NCBI RefSeq assembly: GCF_000276665.1 | Contig: NW_004955402.1 | Coordinates: 7,256,417 to 7,320,416 of the forward strand | From: Chinchilla lanigera | Lineage: Eukaryota; Chordata; Mammalia; Rodentia; Chinchillidae | DNA length: 64,000 nt | Reading direction: 5' to 3' | Part shown: in pieces, positions 23,051 to 33,767 of the stretch | Layout of the letters: each line of letters opens with the position of its first letter | Position numbering within the stretch: the stretch's first letter is position 1 | Position numbers and translations under genes: made by a program | Notes under the pieces: generated by a model | Database searches by the model: none | Seen by the model: only the letters and a program-made list of their open reading frames with translations | What the model was told of the DNA's origin: nothing

Positions 23051-23403
23051 TGTCTTGGTTACTTTTCTTTTGTTGCTGGGACAAAATACCTGATGCGCAA
23101 AGTTAAGGAAGGAAAGGTTTATTTCGCTTACAATTTGTGGAGGTTTCAGTCCATCCTTGGCAGGTTACAAGGCAGAGTGGCACATGGCAGAGGGCTACAG
23201 CTCATGGCGGCAGAACACAGCCAAAGCAACAAACACACACAAGGGCAGAATGGCCTCAAGCAGCCTCTTTCTCTCCCTTACATATGCAAACTATCCACCC
23301 CAGGGTGGGTGTAGCTCTCACACCCATACTCAATCAAACTCTAAAAGGCTGCACCATGGCCGTATGAGGCTTTGGGGGGGACACACAGACACAAACCATA
23401 ACA
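23051..23403 (-). mobile_element. 3' LTR of the complete MaLR element
   Basis: A 353-bp LTR whose minus-strand ends are TG and CA. It differs from the 5' LTR at 24872-25223 by about seven substitutions and one single-base indel. Outside it lies CCTGA, matching CCTGC beyond the other LTR, a five-base target duplication with one mismatch. The differences cluster in two short patches near the LTR 3' end. Confidence 0.92.
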
Positions 23404-24871
23404 TTCCACCCCTGACCCCCCAAAGACTCATGCCCATCCCTTTATATAAACAGCATGTAGTCCATCTGCAAGAGTTGCCAAAGTCCTAACAGTTTCAGCT
23501 TTGCTGAAGAATCCAAGTTCCAAGTCTCCTCCGAGATGTAAGGTAAATTCTTCACTGTGAGCCCCTGTACAAATGTAAAGTTAAACACTTCCAACATTCA
23601 ATGGCACAAAATAAGCAGTACCATTCCAAAAGGTACAAATAGCGGGACACAGAGCATTGGGACCAAAGCAAGTCCAAAATCCAGCAAGGCTAACGTTATG
23701 TCCTGTAGTTCCATGACCAGCATCTGAAGCAACTTGTGGCACATTGTGAGCTCCCAAGGGCTTGCATGAGTCCACTCCTGTGGCACTTCTGGTGGTTACA
23801 GCTTCCATGACTTCTCTCTTAGGCCTGCTTTGCTCCCTCCTTGCAGCTTTCCTTAGATGATCCACGGTCCTGGCTTTTCTAAACTTCTGAGGTCTCCAGT
23901 GTACGTTTTGCCTCACATTCACAGCCCCACACACTGCCCTCTCAGGGGCACACTGCCTCCCAGGCCTTCTGAAATCTGGGTGGAAGCCTCTTTAACCTCA
24001 GAACTCTTGCATTTTCCATGCACCTAAAGCCAGGGCCATGTGGATGATGCCAAGGTCTGCTGCCACCTGGAGTGGTAGCCAAGTTTTCCTCTCTCTTGGC
24101 CACAGGGGTTGAGTGCCTGGATTGCTGGGCACTCTGAATCCAATTCTGAGGAACAAATCCTCTATGCTTCAGCCATTCTGGAACATGGTGCTCCGAGGCT
24201 TCCTTCTCAAGGCAAGGTCTGTCACCTCTGCAGTTTGGAGGCTGCAAAGGGTGGAGACTTGCTGTTTGTGATGCCCTCAGGCCATCTTTTCCATCCTCTT
24301 GTTCCTTCTCAGCAATAGAGATCTCCTCAGCCTTATCTTTGCAGTCCACATCATTGCTGGAGCTTCCTTTTGGCCAAACTCACATTTTAAATCATCCTGC
24401 TGGGCTCTTTGCTCTTGATTTTCAATATAAATCTGACTAAAAGCCCCCAACAATAGCCATGCCACTGCCCCAATGTTTGACTGCCTTGAAATTTCTTTTG
24501 TCAAATTAATCAGTCCGCTGCCACCCTTAATCTCAGTCTTAGGCAAAGTCTCTGGACAAAAACAAAATGCAGACAAACTTTCTGCCAAGCCATAACACAC
24601 ACTGTCTGGAGTCCAACAACCAATGCAGTCCTTCTTCCCAACAGAAACCTCCCAAACCCGGTCTTTACTGGCAGGATTTCTATCATCCTTCTGGTCTTCT
24701 GAGCTCTGACCAGAATCTCCCAAACAGAACAGCCGAAGGCGTTCGAGCTCTACTCTCTCAGGCGACATCTCCGAACCTTTCCAAACTCTTCCCAGAAGCC
24801 ATTTCCAACGGCTCTTGAACCACATGGTCAGGTGTAGTCACAGCAATGACCCCACTCCTGGTACCAAATTC
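23404..24871 (-). mobile_element. MaLR internal region
   Basis: Begins on the minus strand with the PBS-like TTGGTACCAGGAGTGGGG, as THE1/MaLR internal sequences do, and ends at the polypurine tract. It holds a 182-codon open frame (24825-24277) and a 135-codon frame (24349-23942) on the sense strand. Neither shows a reverse transcriptase, protease or zinc-knuckle motif. They are likely remnants of the MaLR internal reading frame; whether they encode anything is unknown. Confidence 0.85.
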
Positions 24872-25223
24872 TGTCTTGGTTACTTTTCTCTCATTGCTGG
24901 GACAAAATACCTGACACCCAAAGTTAAGGAAGGAAAGGTTTATTTCGCTTACAATTTGTGGAGGTTTCAGTCCATCCTTGGCAGGTTACAAGGCAGAGTG
25001 GCACATGGCAGAGGGCTACAGCTCATGGCGGCAGAACACAGCCAAAGCAACAAACACACACAAGGGCAGAATGGCCTCAAGCAGCCTCTTTCTCTCCCTT
25101 ACATATGCAAACTATCCACCCCAGGGTGGGTGTAGCTCTCACACCCATACTCAATCAAACTCTAAAAGGCTGCACCATGGCCGTATGAAGCTTTGGGGGG
25201 ACACACAGACACAAACCATAACA
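24872..25223 (-). mobile_element. 5' LTR of the complete MaLR element
   Basis: A 352-bp LTR that starts TGTTATGG and ends CCAAGACA on the minus strand. It carries AATAAA (in GCGAAATAAACC) upstream of the LTR 3' end, a candidate polyadenylation signal shared by all copies. Confidence 0.92.
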
Positions 25224-25499
25224 CCTGCCTTCCCAGGCTCTTATCATTCTGGGCCGGAAAGGAAAAGCTGGCTTTGTGTTTGAGCCTCAGCTACCAAGTC
25301 TGAAGGTTTGTTTTGTTTTGACATCTCCATTTCTGCTTCAGCAAGGACAAGGAGGACAGGGGATTCTTGTGATCTGAAAAAAGAGGAGGGGAAACCTGGA
25401 ACAAAATCAGCTTGATACTTGGAGACATATACTTGCCTCAGAGGTGAAAATAGTACCTTTATTATTAACATAACAGAAAGTTATGGAAATATATTAGAA

Positions 25500-25645
25500 G
25501 TGGTTTGTTTTAATTTTTGAGGCTGTGTAGCATACTGGGTAAGCCTATTAAAGATTCTGAATTTGAATCCTAGCTTTGCGTGCTAGAGAAAGTTATTGAA
25601 CTTTTTTCTGTGCCCCAGTTTTCTCATCAGTGAAAAGTACATAAT
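25500..25645 (-). repeat. MIR SINE
   Basis: Antisense MIR core: TTTGAATCCTAGCTTTGCGT, then CCCCAGTTTTCTCATCAGTG and ATAATAATAACAGTG. Confidence 0.75.
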
Positions 25646-25657
25646 AATAACAGTGCA

Positions 25658-25800
25658 AGCTGGGTATGGTGGTACTTGCCTGTCTAGCACCCAGCAGGCT
25701 AAAAGCAGGATGATCATGAGTTCAAAGCCAGCCTGAGCGAGATACAGAGTTCAAGGCCAGCCTGGACTACATAGTAAGACCCTGTCTCAAAAAAGCAAAA
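25658..25800 (+). repeat. B1-type SINE
   Basis: Sense B1 from GCTGGGTATGGTGGTACTTG to GACCCTGTCTCAAAAAAGC, with the internal duplicated GTTCAAGGCCAGCCTGG segment. Confidence 0.85.
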
Positions 25801-25804
25801 CAGT

Positions 25805-27160
25805 ATACAAGTCAAAATTGATCACAGATCTAAATATTAAAACAGAAACCCTAAATCTACTGGAAGAGAAAGCGAGTAAAAATCTTGAAGACATAGGGAT
25901 AGGCAGCGAGTTCATGAACAAAAACCAAACTGCAGGGGAAATACTTAAAAGGATCAACAACTGAGATCTCATCTTACCAAAAAGTTTTCACACATCTAAA
26001 GAAATCACCAGCAGAGTAAAAAGAAAACCCACAAATTGGGAAAAACTTTTAGCCAACTGTCCCTCAGATAAAGGACTTCTATCTAGAACACATAAAGAAT
26101 TTAAAAATATCAGCCCTCCCCAATTGAAAAACCCAGTACAAAAATGAGTATCTGAGATGAATACACATTTTTCAGATAAAGAAATACAAGTCACAAATAA
26201 ATACATGAAAATATGTTCAACATCATTAGTCATTCAAGAAATGCAAGTTAAAACAACACTGAGATTCCATCTCATCCCAGAAAGAATGACTATCATTAAG
26301 AAATCAACCAATAACAAATGCTGGCAAGGCTGTGGGGGAAAAGGGACCCTTTTCCACTGTTGGTGGGAGTGTAGACTGGTGCAACCACTGTAGAAATCAG
26401 TTTGGAGATTCCTCAGTAAAATAAGACTAGAGGTCCCAGTCAACCCAGCTATTTCCCTTTTGGGTATTTTTCCAGAAGAACTGAAAATGTATCACAGTGA
26501 TATATGTGCACCCATGTTTATAGCGACACAGTTTGTAATAGCTGAATCATGGACGCAACCCAAATGCCCATCAACTGAGGAATGGATAAAAAAGTTGTGA
26601 TATTTTCATTTAATGGATATTACTCAGCTATAAAGAAAGATGAACTCAAGGCTTTTACAGGTGAATGTACACAACTGGAGACCATACTCAGAAGTGAAAT
26701 AAATCAGACCAGCATGTGTAAACACTTATTGTCTCACTAGTGTAAGAACCTGAAAGAGTGAATAAAATCTAGGAGGTACAATAGATATTATGAAAGGGAA
26801 GGAAACTGCTCAAAGGTAAAGAACAACTGGGATGATGGAAAAGAGGAAAGAAAGAAGGGAATGTATATATATCCTGTGTATATATGTATACACAGGATAG
26901 CTAAGGTAGATGTACAACTGATTTCTCTTGCTCTATTGAAAGGAACAGTTAATGTTTAATTGTTTGATCAATCTTATATGCCTGTATTTGTTTATCTGAG
27001 TAACCAGTCTGAAGATATCAATACGTAATACAACAACCATTGTTTATTTCCTATCACCTTGTCTGAAATTCTGTATTGCTTTATTGTTTTTGTGTTATTT
27101 TGTAAATGTATGTGTGTTTGTTAATATGTTTTCATTCTTTTATCTTTAAAATTAAAAAAG
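25805..27160 (+). mobile_element. 5'-truncated L1 with ORF2 C-terminus and 3' UTR
   Basis: Sense L1. The first 900 bp are the ORF2 C-terminal region: ATCTAGAACACATAAAGAAT, GGGGAAAAGGGACCCTTTTC, AACCCAAATGCCCATCAACT. They carry stops and frameshifts. A lineage-type 3' UTR follows (AAAGAACAACTGGGATGATG, TGTTTGATCAATCTTATATG) and ends in an AAAATTAAAAAAG tail. Other copies of this 3' UTR lie at 35002, 55430, 56690 and 62710. Not functional. Confidence 0.88.
26870..26899. other. Perfect 13-bp inverted repeat in L1 3' UTR
   Basis: TATCCTGTGTATA, a four-base spacer (TATG), then TATACACAGGATA. It could form a stable hairpin in L1 RNA. Related, less perfect versions occur at the same place in the other L1 3' UTR copies. 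Confidence 0.9.
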
Positions 27161-27233
27161 TACATATCTTATAGATTTATGTGAGGACTAAGGAAGTTAA
27201 TGCATATAAACCATTTATAATACTCCCCGGAGG

Positions 27234-27336
27234 GGGTTGGGGATTTAGCTCAGTGGCAAAAGCGCCTGCCTGGCAAGTGCAAGGTCGTGAGTTCGGTTCC
27301 CGGTACCGGAGAAAAACCAAAAAAAAAAAAAAAATA
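27234..27336 (+). repeat. ID SINE
   Basis: Young sense ID (GATTTAGCTCAGTGGCAAAA, GTTCGGTTCCCGGTACCGGA, A tail). ATACTCCCCGGAG on the left resembles ATACTCCCTGGA on the right, the target duplication. Confidence 0.95.
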
Positions 27337-27419
27337 CTCCCTGGAAAATGGTCAGTACTGTATGTTAGCAACAATTTTTAGTCAGTTTCTATGTTTCGTT
27401 TGGCTAATTATATAAGGAA

Positions 27420-28000
27420 AAATGATCTTAAAATTCAAGACAGCATTATTCATAATAGCCCCAAACTGTACATAATACAAACACCCATTCATTGGATGAG
27501 CAAAACATGGTGCATCTTTCAATGAAACACTTCTCAGCAATAGAAAGAAAACAAGTAGCTAAATCATGCAATAACATTGATCAAACTTACAACCATTTGC
27601 TAAATGAAAGAAGTCAGACAAGGGGCTGGGGGTTTAGCTCAGCGGCAAAAGCGCCTGCCTGGCAAGCGCAAGGTCGTGAGTTCGGTTCCCGGTACCGGAG
27701 AAAAACCAAAAACCAAAAAAAAAAAGAAAGAAGTCAGACAGAAAAGAGACTGCATTGTATAATTCTGTTTATGTGGAATTTATAGGAAAAGATAAAGTGT
27801 AGAGGCAGGAAGCAGGTCCATGTTTGCCTGGCCCATGGGCAAGCCAAAGAGAAACAGCAAACAAGCATCAGGGAACTTTTTGGGTCATGGGAGATTTTGG
27901 TGATGGTTGCACAGCTGTATAAATTTGCTAAAACTCATTGGACTCTAGGTTTAGAATGGATCGATGACATGTCAGTTATACTTCCATGAAACTGTGAAAA
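27420..28000 (+). repeat. L1M LINE 3' region
   Basis: Sense L1M 3' end: AGCATTATTCATAATAGCCC, GCATTGTATAATTCTGTTTA, GGTTGCACAGCTGTATAAAT, ACTTCCATGAAACTGTGAAA. It is interrupted by the young ID at 27621. Confidence 0.7.
27621..27727 (+). repeat. ID SINE
   Basis: Young sense ID with a perfect target duplication AAAGAAGTCAGACA before it and after its A tail. Confidence 0.95.
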
Positions 28001-28544
28001 AGAAGTAAAAATAAATGGGAACTGGAGACTCACATTTGCTGATCTTTAGTCTAGTTCTCACTTTAAAAAAACAAGCTATGTTTTTGTGAACACAACACAT
28101 GTTCATTGTTGGAGACAAGCCTCCATGGCTGTCTCGTGTTTTTACACGTCTTCAAGAAAGCCTGTGGTTCCCCCTGGTTCCACAGGGCTGTTAGATCGTG
28201 AGCAGCCAGATAGGAAATAGGAAAATTGTCTCCCTCTAGAGCAAAGGGCAGGCACACTTAATACTCATTATAAAGTATTCAGGCTCTCTAAGCTAAAGCA
28301 AGGGTTTTTTTTACCCCCTGTAATGCAGTCATTGTGCAAATGGGAACCATTTGATCGTCCTCCTGGTGTTGGCCTGTGGGAACTGGGAGTCGGCTCACCA
28401 GTGCAGAATGTGCTCTGGCCACTGCTGTTGCTGGAAACAATAAAGCACTTTGTGACCCAGAATTCAGCATTCATGAGCTGACGCAGGCTAACTTGTTAGC
28501 TTACATAGGGTAAAATCTCTGCTCCGTAACAGTTCTTTTAAAGT
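28001..28544. other. Intergenic, nothing recognised
   Basis: Unique sequence, no supported feature. Confidence 0.45.
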
Positions 28545-28720
28545 TGTGATTGAATATATACAATATTAATTTACCATTTTAACCATCTTTAAGAGTGTTC
28601 AGTGGTATTAAGTATATTCGCATTATCGTGCAATCATCACCACTACCCATCTCTAGAACTGTTGCCACTTTGCAAAACTGAAATTCTGTACCCAAAATAC
28701 AATTTGCTCCTATTGGGTTA
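28545..28720 (-). repeat. L1M LINE 3' UTR fragment
   Basis: Antisense TTTACCATTTTAACCATCTT, AGTGTTCAGTGGTATTAAGT, GTGCAATCATCACCACTACC, a well-known L1M 3' UTR signature. Confidence 0.75.
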
Positions 28721-28925
28721 ATAATATCCCTTAGCTATTGCAGGCTGATCAAGACTGCAATCTCCTGAACGAGTATATGGTGAAAGCTAAATAAAAGGTG
28801 AATGGAATGATTTCACAGCTCCAGGAGGATCAAAGCCTTCTCAAAGAATCTGAGATTCTCTCAAGGCTAAAACCAAGACCTTCTCTGGGTGACCCATATT
28901 TATTTAGTTATCAGAAAAAGGGAGG

Positions 28926-29072
28926 GAGCAGGCATATGGCTTGTAATCCCAGCACTAGGGAGGCTGAGGCAGGAGGATTGTTGTGAGTTCGAGGCCAGCC
29001 TGGGCTACAAAGTGAGCTCAAGTCTAACTTAAACCACATAGTAAGACCCTCTCTCAAAAAAAAAAAAAAGAA
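28926..29072 (+). repeat. B1-type SINE
   Basis: Sense B1 from GGCATATGGCTTGTAATCCC to the A run after AGACCCTCTCTC, with the lineage-specific GGCTACAAAGTGAGCTCAAG insert. Confidence 0.88.
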
Positions 29073-29424
29073 AGTTAAAAAGAAAAAACGGAGGGGAGTA
29101 CTCAAGCAGGGTGGAACCACTCAAGGACTTCTCCAAGTAAGGTATTAAAATAATCTACCCAGGAGTGAAATGCCTGAGGCTACAGTCTTTACCTAGTTGA
29201 GGTTGGATCCAGGTGTCTTTGTCTGTGATCTTGTCTTATCCTTTGAGGCTTTCTGGCTTTATCCACCATTATAGGCCTTAGCAGGGATTAGTGACTCACA
29301 GAGGCTCATTTACTATGAGTCCACTGCCCATCTCCAGACAAGGGCCTAGGCCTTGGACAGACTCACAAGTAAACATGGAAAGCCAGTTGGTTAATTTAAG
29401 TCCTGCTCAGGGCTGCTTCATAGT

Positions 29425-29645
29425 GGTCTCCATCACACTTCCCCTGGCCACTGGTTATCTTTGTTCCATCTACGTCTTTATAAATTTGTCTACTCCAGGT
29501 ACCTCATATAAGTGGTATGTGTCATTTTGTGTTTGACTTATTCTTCTTAGGTCTTCAAGATCCATCCACTTCGTAGCATGTGTCCTGATTTCATCCCTAT
29601 TTTAGGTTGAATAATATTCCACTTATGTATGTACAATTCATGGCT
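29425..29645 (-). repeat. L1M LINE 3' UTR fragment
   Basis: Antisense CTCCAGGTACCTCATATAAG, AAGATCCATCCACTTCGTAG, GGTTGAATAATATTCCACTT. It may belong to the same old L1 as 28545-28720, split by later insertions. Confidence 0.7.
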
Positions 29646-30718
29646 CTTGATATTACTGTAACTGTGTTTATTTAAAAATAAAGCAAAAAAATAAGAAAGA
29701 AAATGAAAGGTAGAACATCTCATCATTTGGAAGTAATTTTCATTAATACTGAGTGAACATCATCCCAAACATCTATTTATGAATTGATAGAAAAATAGGC
29801 AAATAGAATTAACATTAGGAAATGGACTTTGGTGTCTTTTTTTCTAGTATCAACAGCTCCTTCAACAGAACTGTAATACAGGAAGGCTTCTAGTTCAGTG
29901 CTTGGCCTCACCCCAGGAAGTCTTTACAAGCCCTGAGCCACGCATGTCTTGAAGAACCTCACAGGCATCCTTGCCTCATCCGGCTGGCCTATCCTTGGCC
30001 ACACTGACCCTTAGCTCCTGGTTGTTTTGTCTCTAAGTAGTGTCTGGTTCTGGGTGTCTGGGGCGGTCAGCGTCACCCCTTCACCTCTGCATCAGGAGCG
30101 TCCATAAAGGGCACTTGCTACCTGCTCTCCTGTTTGGGGGCAGTATTTTATCCTCCCGCCCTTTAGCCAATAGTCCTGGGCCAGATGCACCTTAATATCC
30201 AAGGATTCCCACCCCCCTTTCCAGAGAGCGGAAGAGAGTTTAGACACAACACAGAGACAAGGTTCTTGTGATGGAGAAAGGTGCTCCAGAGAGGAGACTA
30301 GAAAATAATAGAGTGTAATTCCATTATGCAGTTCAAAGCCCATCATTCCACAGAAAACCAAGGCCTCCATGGAATTGTTTGTGCCTTCTGGTGGCCTGAA
30401 TCCAATTTAGGAACAGTGCAGTAGGCCAGGAGCCCTGTGTCCCACTACTGACCCGCCAGTGCCACACTCTCGCAAGCTTGCCCCTTTCCAGGACCAGTGG
30501 CCCAGGGATTCTCACCATGCCCAGCTGAGGAGAGAGCTTCAGCGGGGCCCTCACAGCCTGGAGGCCTGACACAAGGCAGGGACTGTGTGGGCCTCATCTC
30601 AGCTTTGTGCAGATGCAGGCAATGTTAGCACGAAATCTAATTTTAGACCTAGATCTGGTTCATCTGATTGATATCTAGTTCATTTAATAGGTGAAATGTG
30701 CCTTCTGGTAATAGTTCT
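29646..30718. other. Intergenic, nothing recognised
   Basis: Mixed unique sequence with no supported gene or repeat. Confidence 0.45.
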
Positions 30719-31258
30719 AGTGTAAGGGGCAGTTTAGTTATTTAGCTTACAAATAGGCAGCTAGCAAGACACAGAGCCAACAGGAGTCAAGGCGGTCAGC
30801 CACACTGACAGGAGTTAGAATAAGAATGGGCAGTAGGATGTTGACCAGTTGACCCTGAAAGGAGTTCCTCGGAAAGCAGTTCCTCCAGTGGAATGGACTG
30901 CAACCCGTCCCTGCATCCAGGGCTGAATTTCAGGGAACTTAAAAATGCAGGATAACTGGTTTTCTTTTAAACTCAGTTTCCTTTAAATTCTGCACACTGA
31001 GTAACTGGTTTAGAGAGGAAGAGTCCCAATGGGTCACCTTAAACCCACAGAGCCACCTGTAATAGATGACCACTGGGTGCCAGGCAGATCCCCATAAAAG
31101 AGTCTTCACAAGGAGCGCACTCAGTACCCTGCTTTCTGGGACCCCTTCTAGCTTCCAGGAGCTTTCTTTATTCTTACACGTTCAGTAAACACTTCTCCTT
31201 TAACTACCTCCTTTGTGTCTGCAATTTCATTCTTCTATTTTGTGAGACAATATTTGCA
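30719..31258 (+). repeat. Possible class I ERV solo LTR
   Basis: Layout fits an LTR: a CCCCATAAAAG TATA-like box near 31091, a GC-richer R-like segment, TTCAGTAAACACTTCTCC (a possible AGTAAA polyadenylation signal) and a TTTGTGTCTGCAATTTCATT U5-like end. Proposed ends are TGTAAGGGG and ATATTTGCA. I could not confirm a target duplication. Confidence 0.4.
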
Positions 31259-31339
31259 CAGAGATGGCTGTTTCACTGCGCTCTGTCTTCCAGCCTTTTC
31301 TGCCGTCATGCCCTCCTTCTGACATTCAGACTTAAAGAA

Positions 31340-31405
31340 ATAATAGCCTCAAGTTCAAGGCCAGCTTGGGTAACCAAAGATGACCCTGTCTCAGAATAAA
31401 ATATA
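31340..31405 (+). repeat. B1-type SINE fragment
   Basis: Only the 3' half: CAAGTTCAAGGCCAGCTTGG and GACCCTGTCTCAGAATAAAA. Confidence 0.6.
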
Positions 31406-31529
31406 ACAAGACTTTTTGAAGAAGGAAAACTTTATTTTATTCACTACCCTCTCCCAAATTGCTCCACAAAAGATGTTGCTGATCAGTTTTTCAACAAGGC
31501 AAGACTAGAATAGTCACTTTTTGGATTGA

Positions 31530-31670
31530 TAGCACAGGTCATTAGAGTCAGGAATCACTTTAGAGATCATCTAGCCTCAGTACTTTAATTTATAGTTGAA
31601 AAAAATCGAGCTTCAGAGAGGTGAAGTGATTTTTGAAAGTCACTCAATAAACAACAAGACTCAATAGGTG
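31530..31670 (+). repeat. MIR SINE fragment
   Basis: Weak match: GAGATCATCTAGCCTCAGTA, GAAAAAAATCGAGCTTCAGA, GAGGTGAAGTGATTTTTGAA. Confidence 0.5.
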
Positions 31671-31708
31671 CAGAGTACCCTCCTCTAACACGTATGTGTC
31701 TGCGAACA

Positions 31709-31733
31709 CACATACACAAACACACACACACAC
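31709..31733 (+). repeat. (CA)n-rich microsatellite
   Basis: Interrupted CA repeat, with ACACATACACAAACACACAC as its core. Confidence 0.85.
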
Positions 31734-32689
31734 ATTTAACAGGCAACTATAAGAGCGGGAGGATACAACTCAGCCCTCCTATAGCTTGTAACTATCCTAT
31801 AGGTTAACATAGAACTATAACTTTCAAAAAAGCTCACTGGACAACTTAAGCATCTGTTAAAAGCATCTGCACTGGAGAAACACTGGTTAGAACCTGGATA
31901 TTCCTGATTATAGGCCCTAACTGTCTTCTTTTCCCTCCTCATACCTAGCACAATTCTAGATGTTGCCCTTTGAATTTCTGTCTTCTAAAGGTGAGGGATT
32001 TGTTTTGGTTTTGCTTTGTACGGATGTAACAGCGAATCACATCTTCTGCCTGTGCATTTCACGTACCCAACTATAAAATAATTATTCTTAAGGAACCTTT
32101 GTCTACTCGACTGTATACATGCTACTCTGAAGGTCTGAGTTAGTCACCTCTGCACCTCAGAGCATAGTGCAATGCCTGAGATACTAGTAGGTTTTTAATA
32201 AATGCTTTAAGAACTGAACTGAGTAAATGTAAGTCTTTATTTTTACATATTGTGGATATATAGGTTTTATTTGTTGGTTAAGATGAGCAACTTAAGGCAA
32301 AACTTTCTTAGTATCAGTTGAAATTCAGTTTTGTTTTCCTTATATTTCATTTTAAAAAGAATATTTCTTTTGTTTATTCCCTCACGTACAGAGCAGTGAT
32401 TTGCTATTAAGTATTTCATCCACTACTGTAAAATAAAAATGAGCTGACAAAATGTTAGGTGGCTAAATATAACTTCTACATTCATTTTGGCTTTTATAAT
32501 ACACTACTGCTAGTTTGATGTGTTACTTCACACTTACAAAATATTAGTATTCTCTGAATTAGTTTGAACAGAGACTGTATTTCTACTTTAAGACTATTTA
32601 AAAAAAAAAACTAACGAGTTCTTGAAGCAAATATTTTCTGAAATTTCCAGACTGTTACAGTTATATGCATGTATTTATTTATTTACTAA
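31734..32689. other. Intergenic, AT-rich, nothing recognised
   Basis: AT-rich unique sequence without a supported feature. Confidence 0.45.
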
Positions 32690-32815
32690 TTCATTTATTT
32701 ATTGGCTTTTGAGACCAGGTTTTGCTACATAGTTCAGGCTGACTGTGAACTCACTCTTTCTGCCTCAACCTCCCAAGTGCTGGGATTACAGACATGCAAC
32801 ACCACACCTGGCGGT
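32690..32815 (-). repeat. B1-type SINE
   Basis: Reverse B1: TTTGAGACCAGGTTTTGCTA to GCAACACCACACCTGGC, preceded by a TTTATT-rich tail. Confidence 0.8.
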
Positions 32816-32842
32816 TACATGCTCTTTAAAAGCTGATTTCAA

Positions 32843-33048
32843 GGGGCTGGGGATTTAGCTCAGTGGCACAGCACCTGCCTGGCAAGTCCAACATTGTGAG
32901 TTCGATTCCGGGTATCTTCCCACCACCTCTCCCATGTTCCCATCACTCCCTGCATGAGTTTCTCTCTCACTCTGGGTCCTTCTATGCTAATATATACCGG
33001 GAAAAAAAAAACAAAAATACATAAATAAATAAATAAAAATAAAAACTG
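32843..33048 (+). repeat. ID SINE with extra 80-base segment before its tail
   Basis: A sense ID runs normally to GTTCGATTCCGGGTA. A pyrimidine-rich segment of about 80 bases (CTTCCCACCACCTCTCCCAT to CTATGCTAATATA) follows, then TACCGGG and the A-rich tail. AGCTGATTTCAA on the left resembles ACTGGTTTCAT on the right, so the whole 206 bp may have inserted together. Confidence 0.7.
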
Positions 33049-33384
33049 GTTTCATTAGATCACTTTCCGGGAAATTTGAAATTAACAAATGACTAGGGTT
33101 CCACATAGGTTTTCCTCATAATTACATATCTGTAAGGGTATCATGGATAAACTAGAATAATTACACATCAGAATGAGTACACATCTGTAAGAGAATTGAG
33201 ATTAAGCATAATAACTAATTTGAATGAGCCTAATTAAATTCTCTCATTAGTTTTATTAGCTAGCATGTCATTATGTAACTTACTATATGGGTATTATTCT
33301 GGATAAAAATGCTTTTAGGAAAGGGTGAATCTAGGTGGTGCTACAGCAGAAAGATCACTTAGGACCATGGACTGAGTTTGTTTT

Positions 33385-33532
33385 GTTTTGTTTTGAGACA
33401 GGGTCTCCCTGCATAGTTCTAGCGGGCCTTAAGTTCACTGTGTAACCCAGGCTCACCTCAAACTCATGGTGATCCTCCTGCCTCAGCCTCCCAAGTGCTG
33501 TGATTGCAGGCGTGTGCCACCACACCTGGCTC
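33385..33532 (-). repeat. B1-type SINE
   Basis: Reverse B1 beginning with a GTTTTGTTTTG tail and TTTTGAGACAGGGTCTCCCT, ending CCACCACACCTGGC. Confidence 0.85.
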
Positions 33533-33681
33533 AAGTATTCATGCTTCTTTTGTCCAATCTTCTTGGATATTTCTTTGAAAAAACACTCCTTGGCTTTCAC
33601 TGGGCTCCTTTCACTGGGCTCCTGAATAAATTACAGTATTTTAGTTTTCCACAGTTTATATGGACTTCTCATTTTGAATTC

Positions 33682-33767
33682 TTTTTTTTTTCCAGTACTG
33701 GGAATCGAACTCATGACCTTGCACTTGCCAGGCAGGTGCTGTGCCTCTGAGCTAAATCCTCAGCCCC
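33682..33767 (-). repeat. ID SINE
   Basis: Reverse ID with a perfect 14-bp target duplication CTCATTTTGAATTC at 33668-33681 and 33768-33781. Confidence 0.93.

Larger units (their letters stand above)
23051..25223 (-). mobile_element. Complete ERVL-MaLR retroelement, LTR-internal-LTR
   Basis: Two direct LTRs bracket a 1.47-kb internal region, giving a 2.17-kb element on the minus strand. Next to the 5' LTR a primer-binding-site-like TGGTACCAGGAGTGGGG fits the tRNA-Leu type used by ERVL/MaLR. Next to the 3' LTR a polypurine tract (GGGGTCAGGGGTGGAA) is present. MaLR elements are non-autonomous and depend on ERVL proteins supplied in trans; this size and lack of recognisable pol agree. The low LTR divergence points to an insertion young compared with the other LTRs in the window, though converting this to years needs a local substitution rate. 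Confidence 0.9.

Noticed and set aside
24277..24825. Host gene on the minus strand
   Set aside because: It lies wholly between the two LTRs of a MaLR element, so it is treated as element sequence.
27234..27336. tRNA gene (A-box and B-box like sequence in this and other ID copies)
   Set aside because: All copies have the ID SINE structure, with a diverged tRNA-like head, an A tail and target duplications, and cannot fold as a complete tRNA with the expected 3' half.
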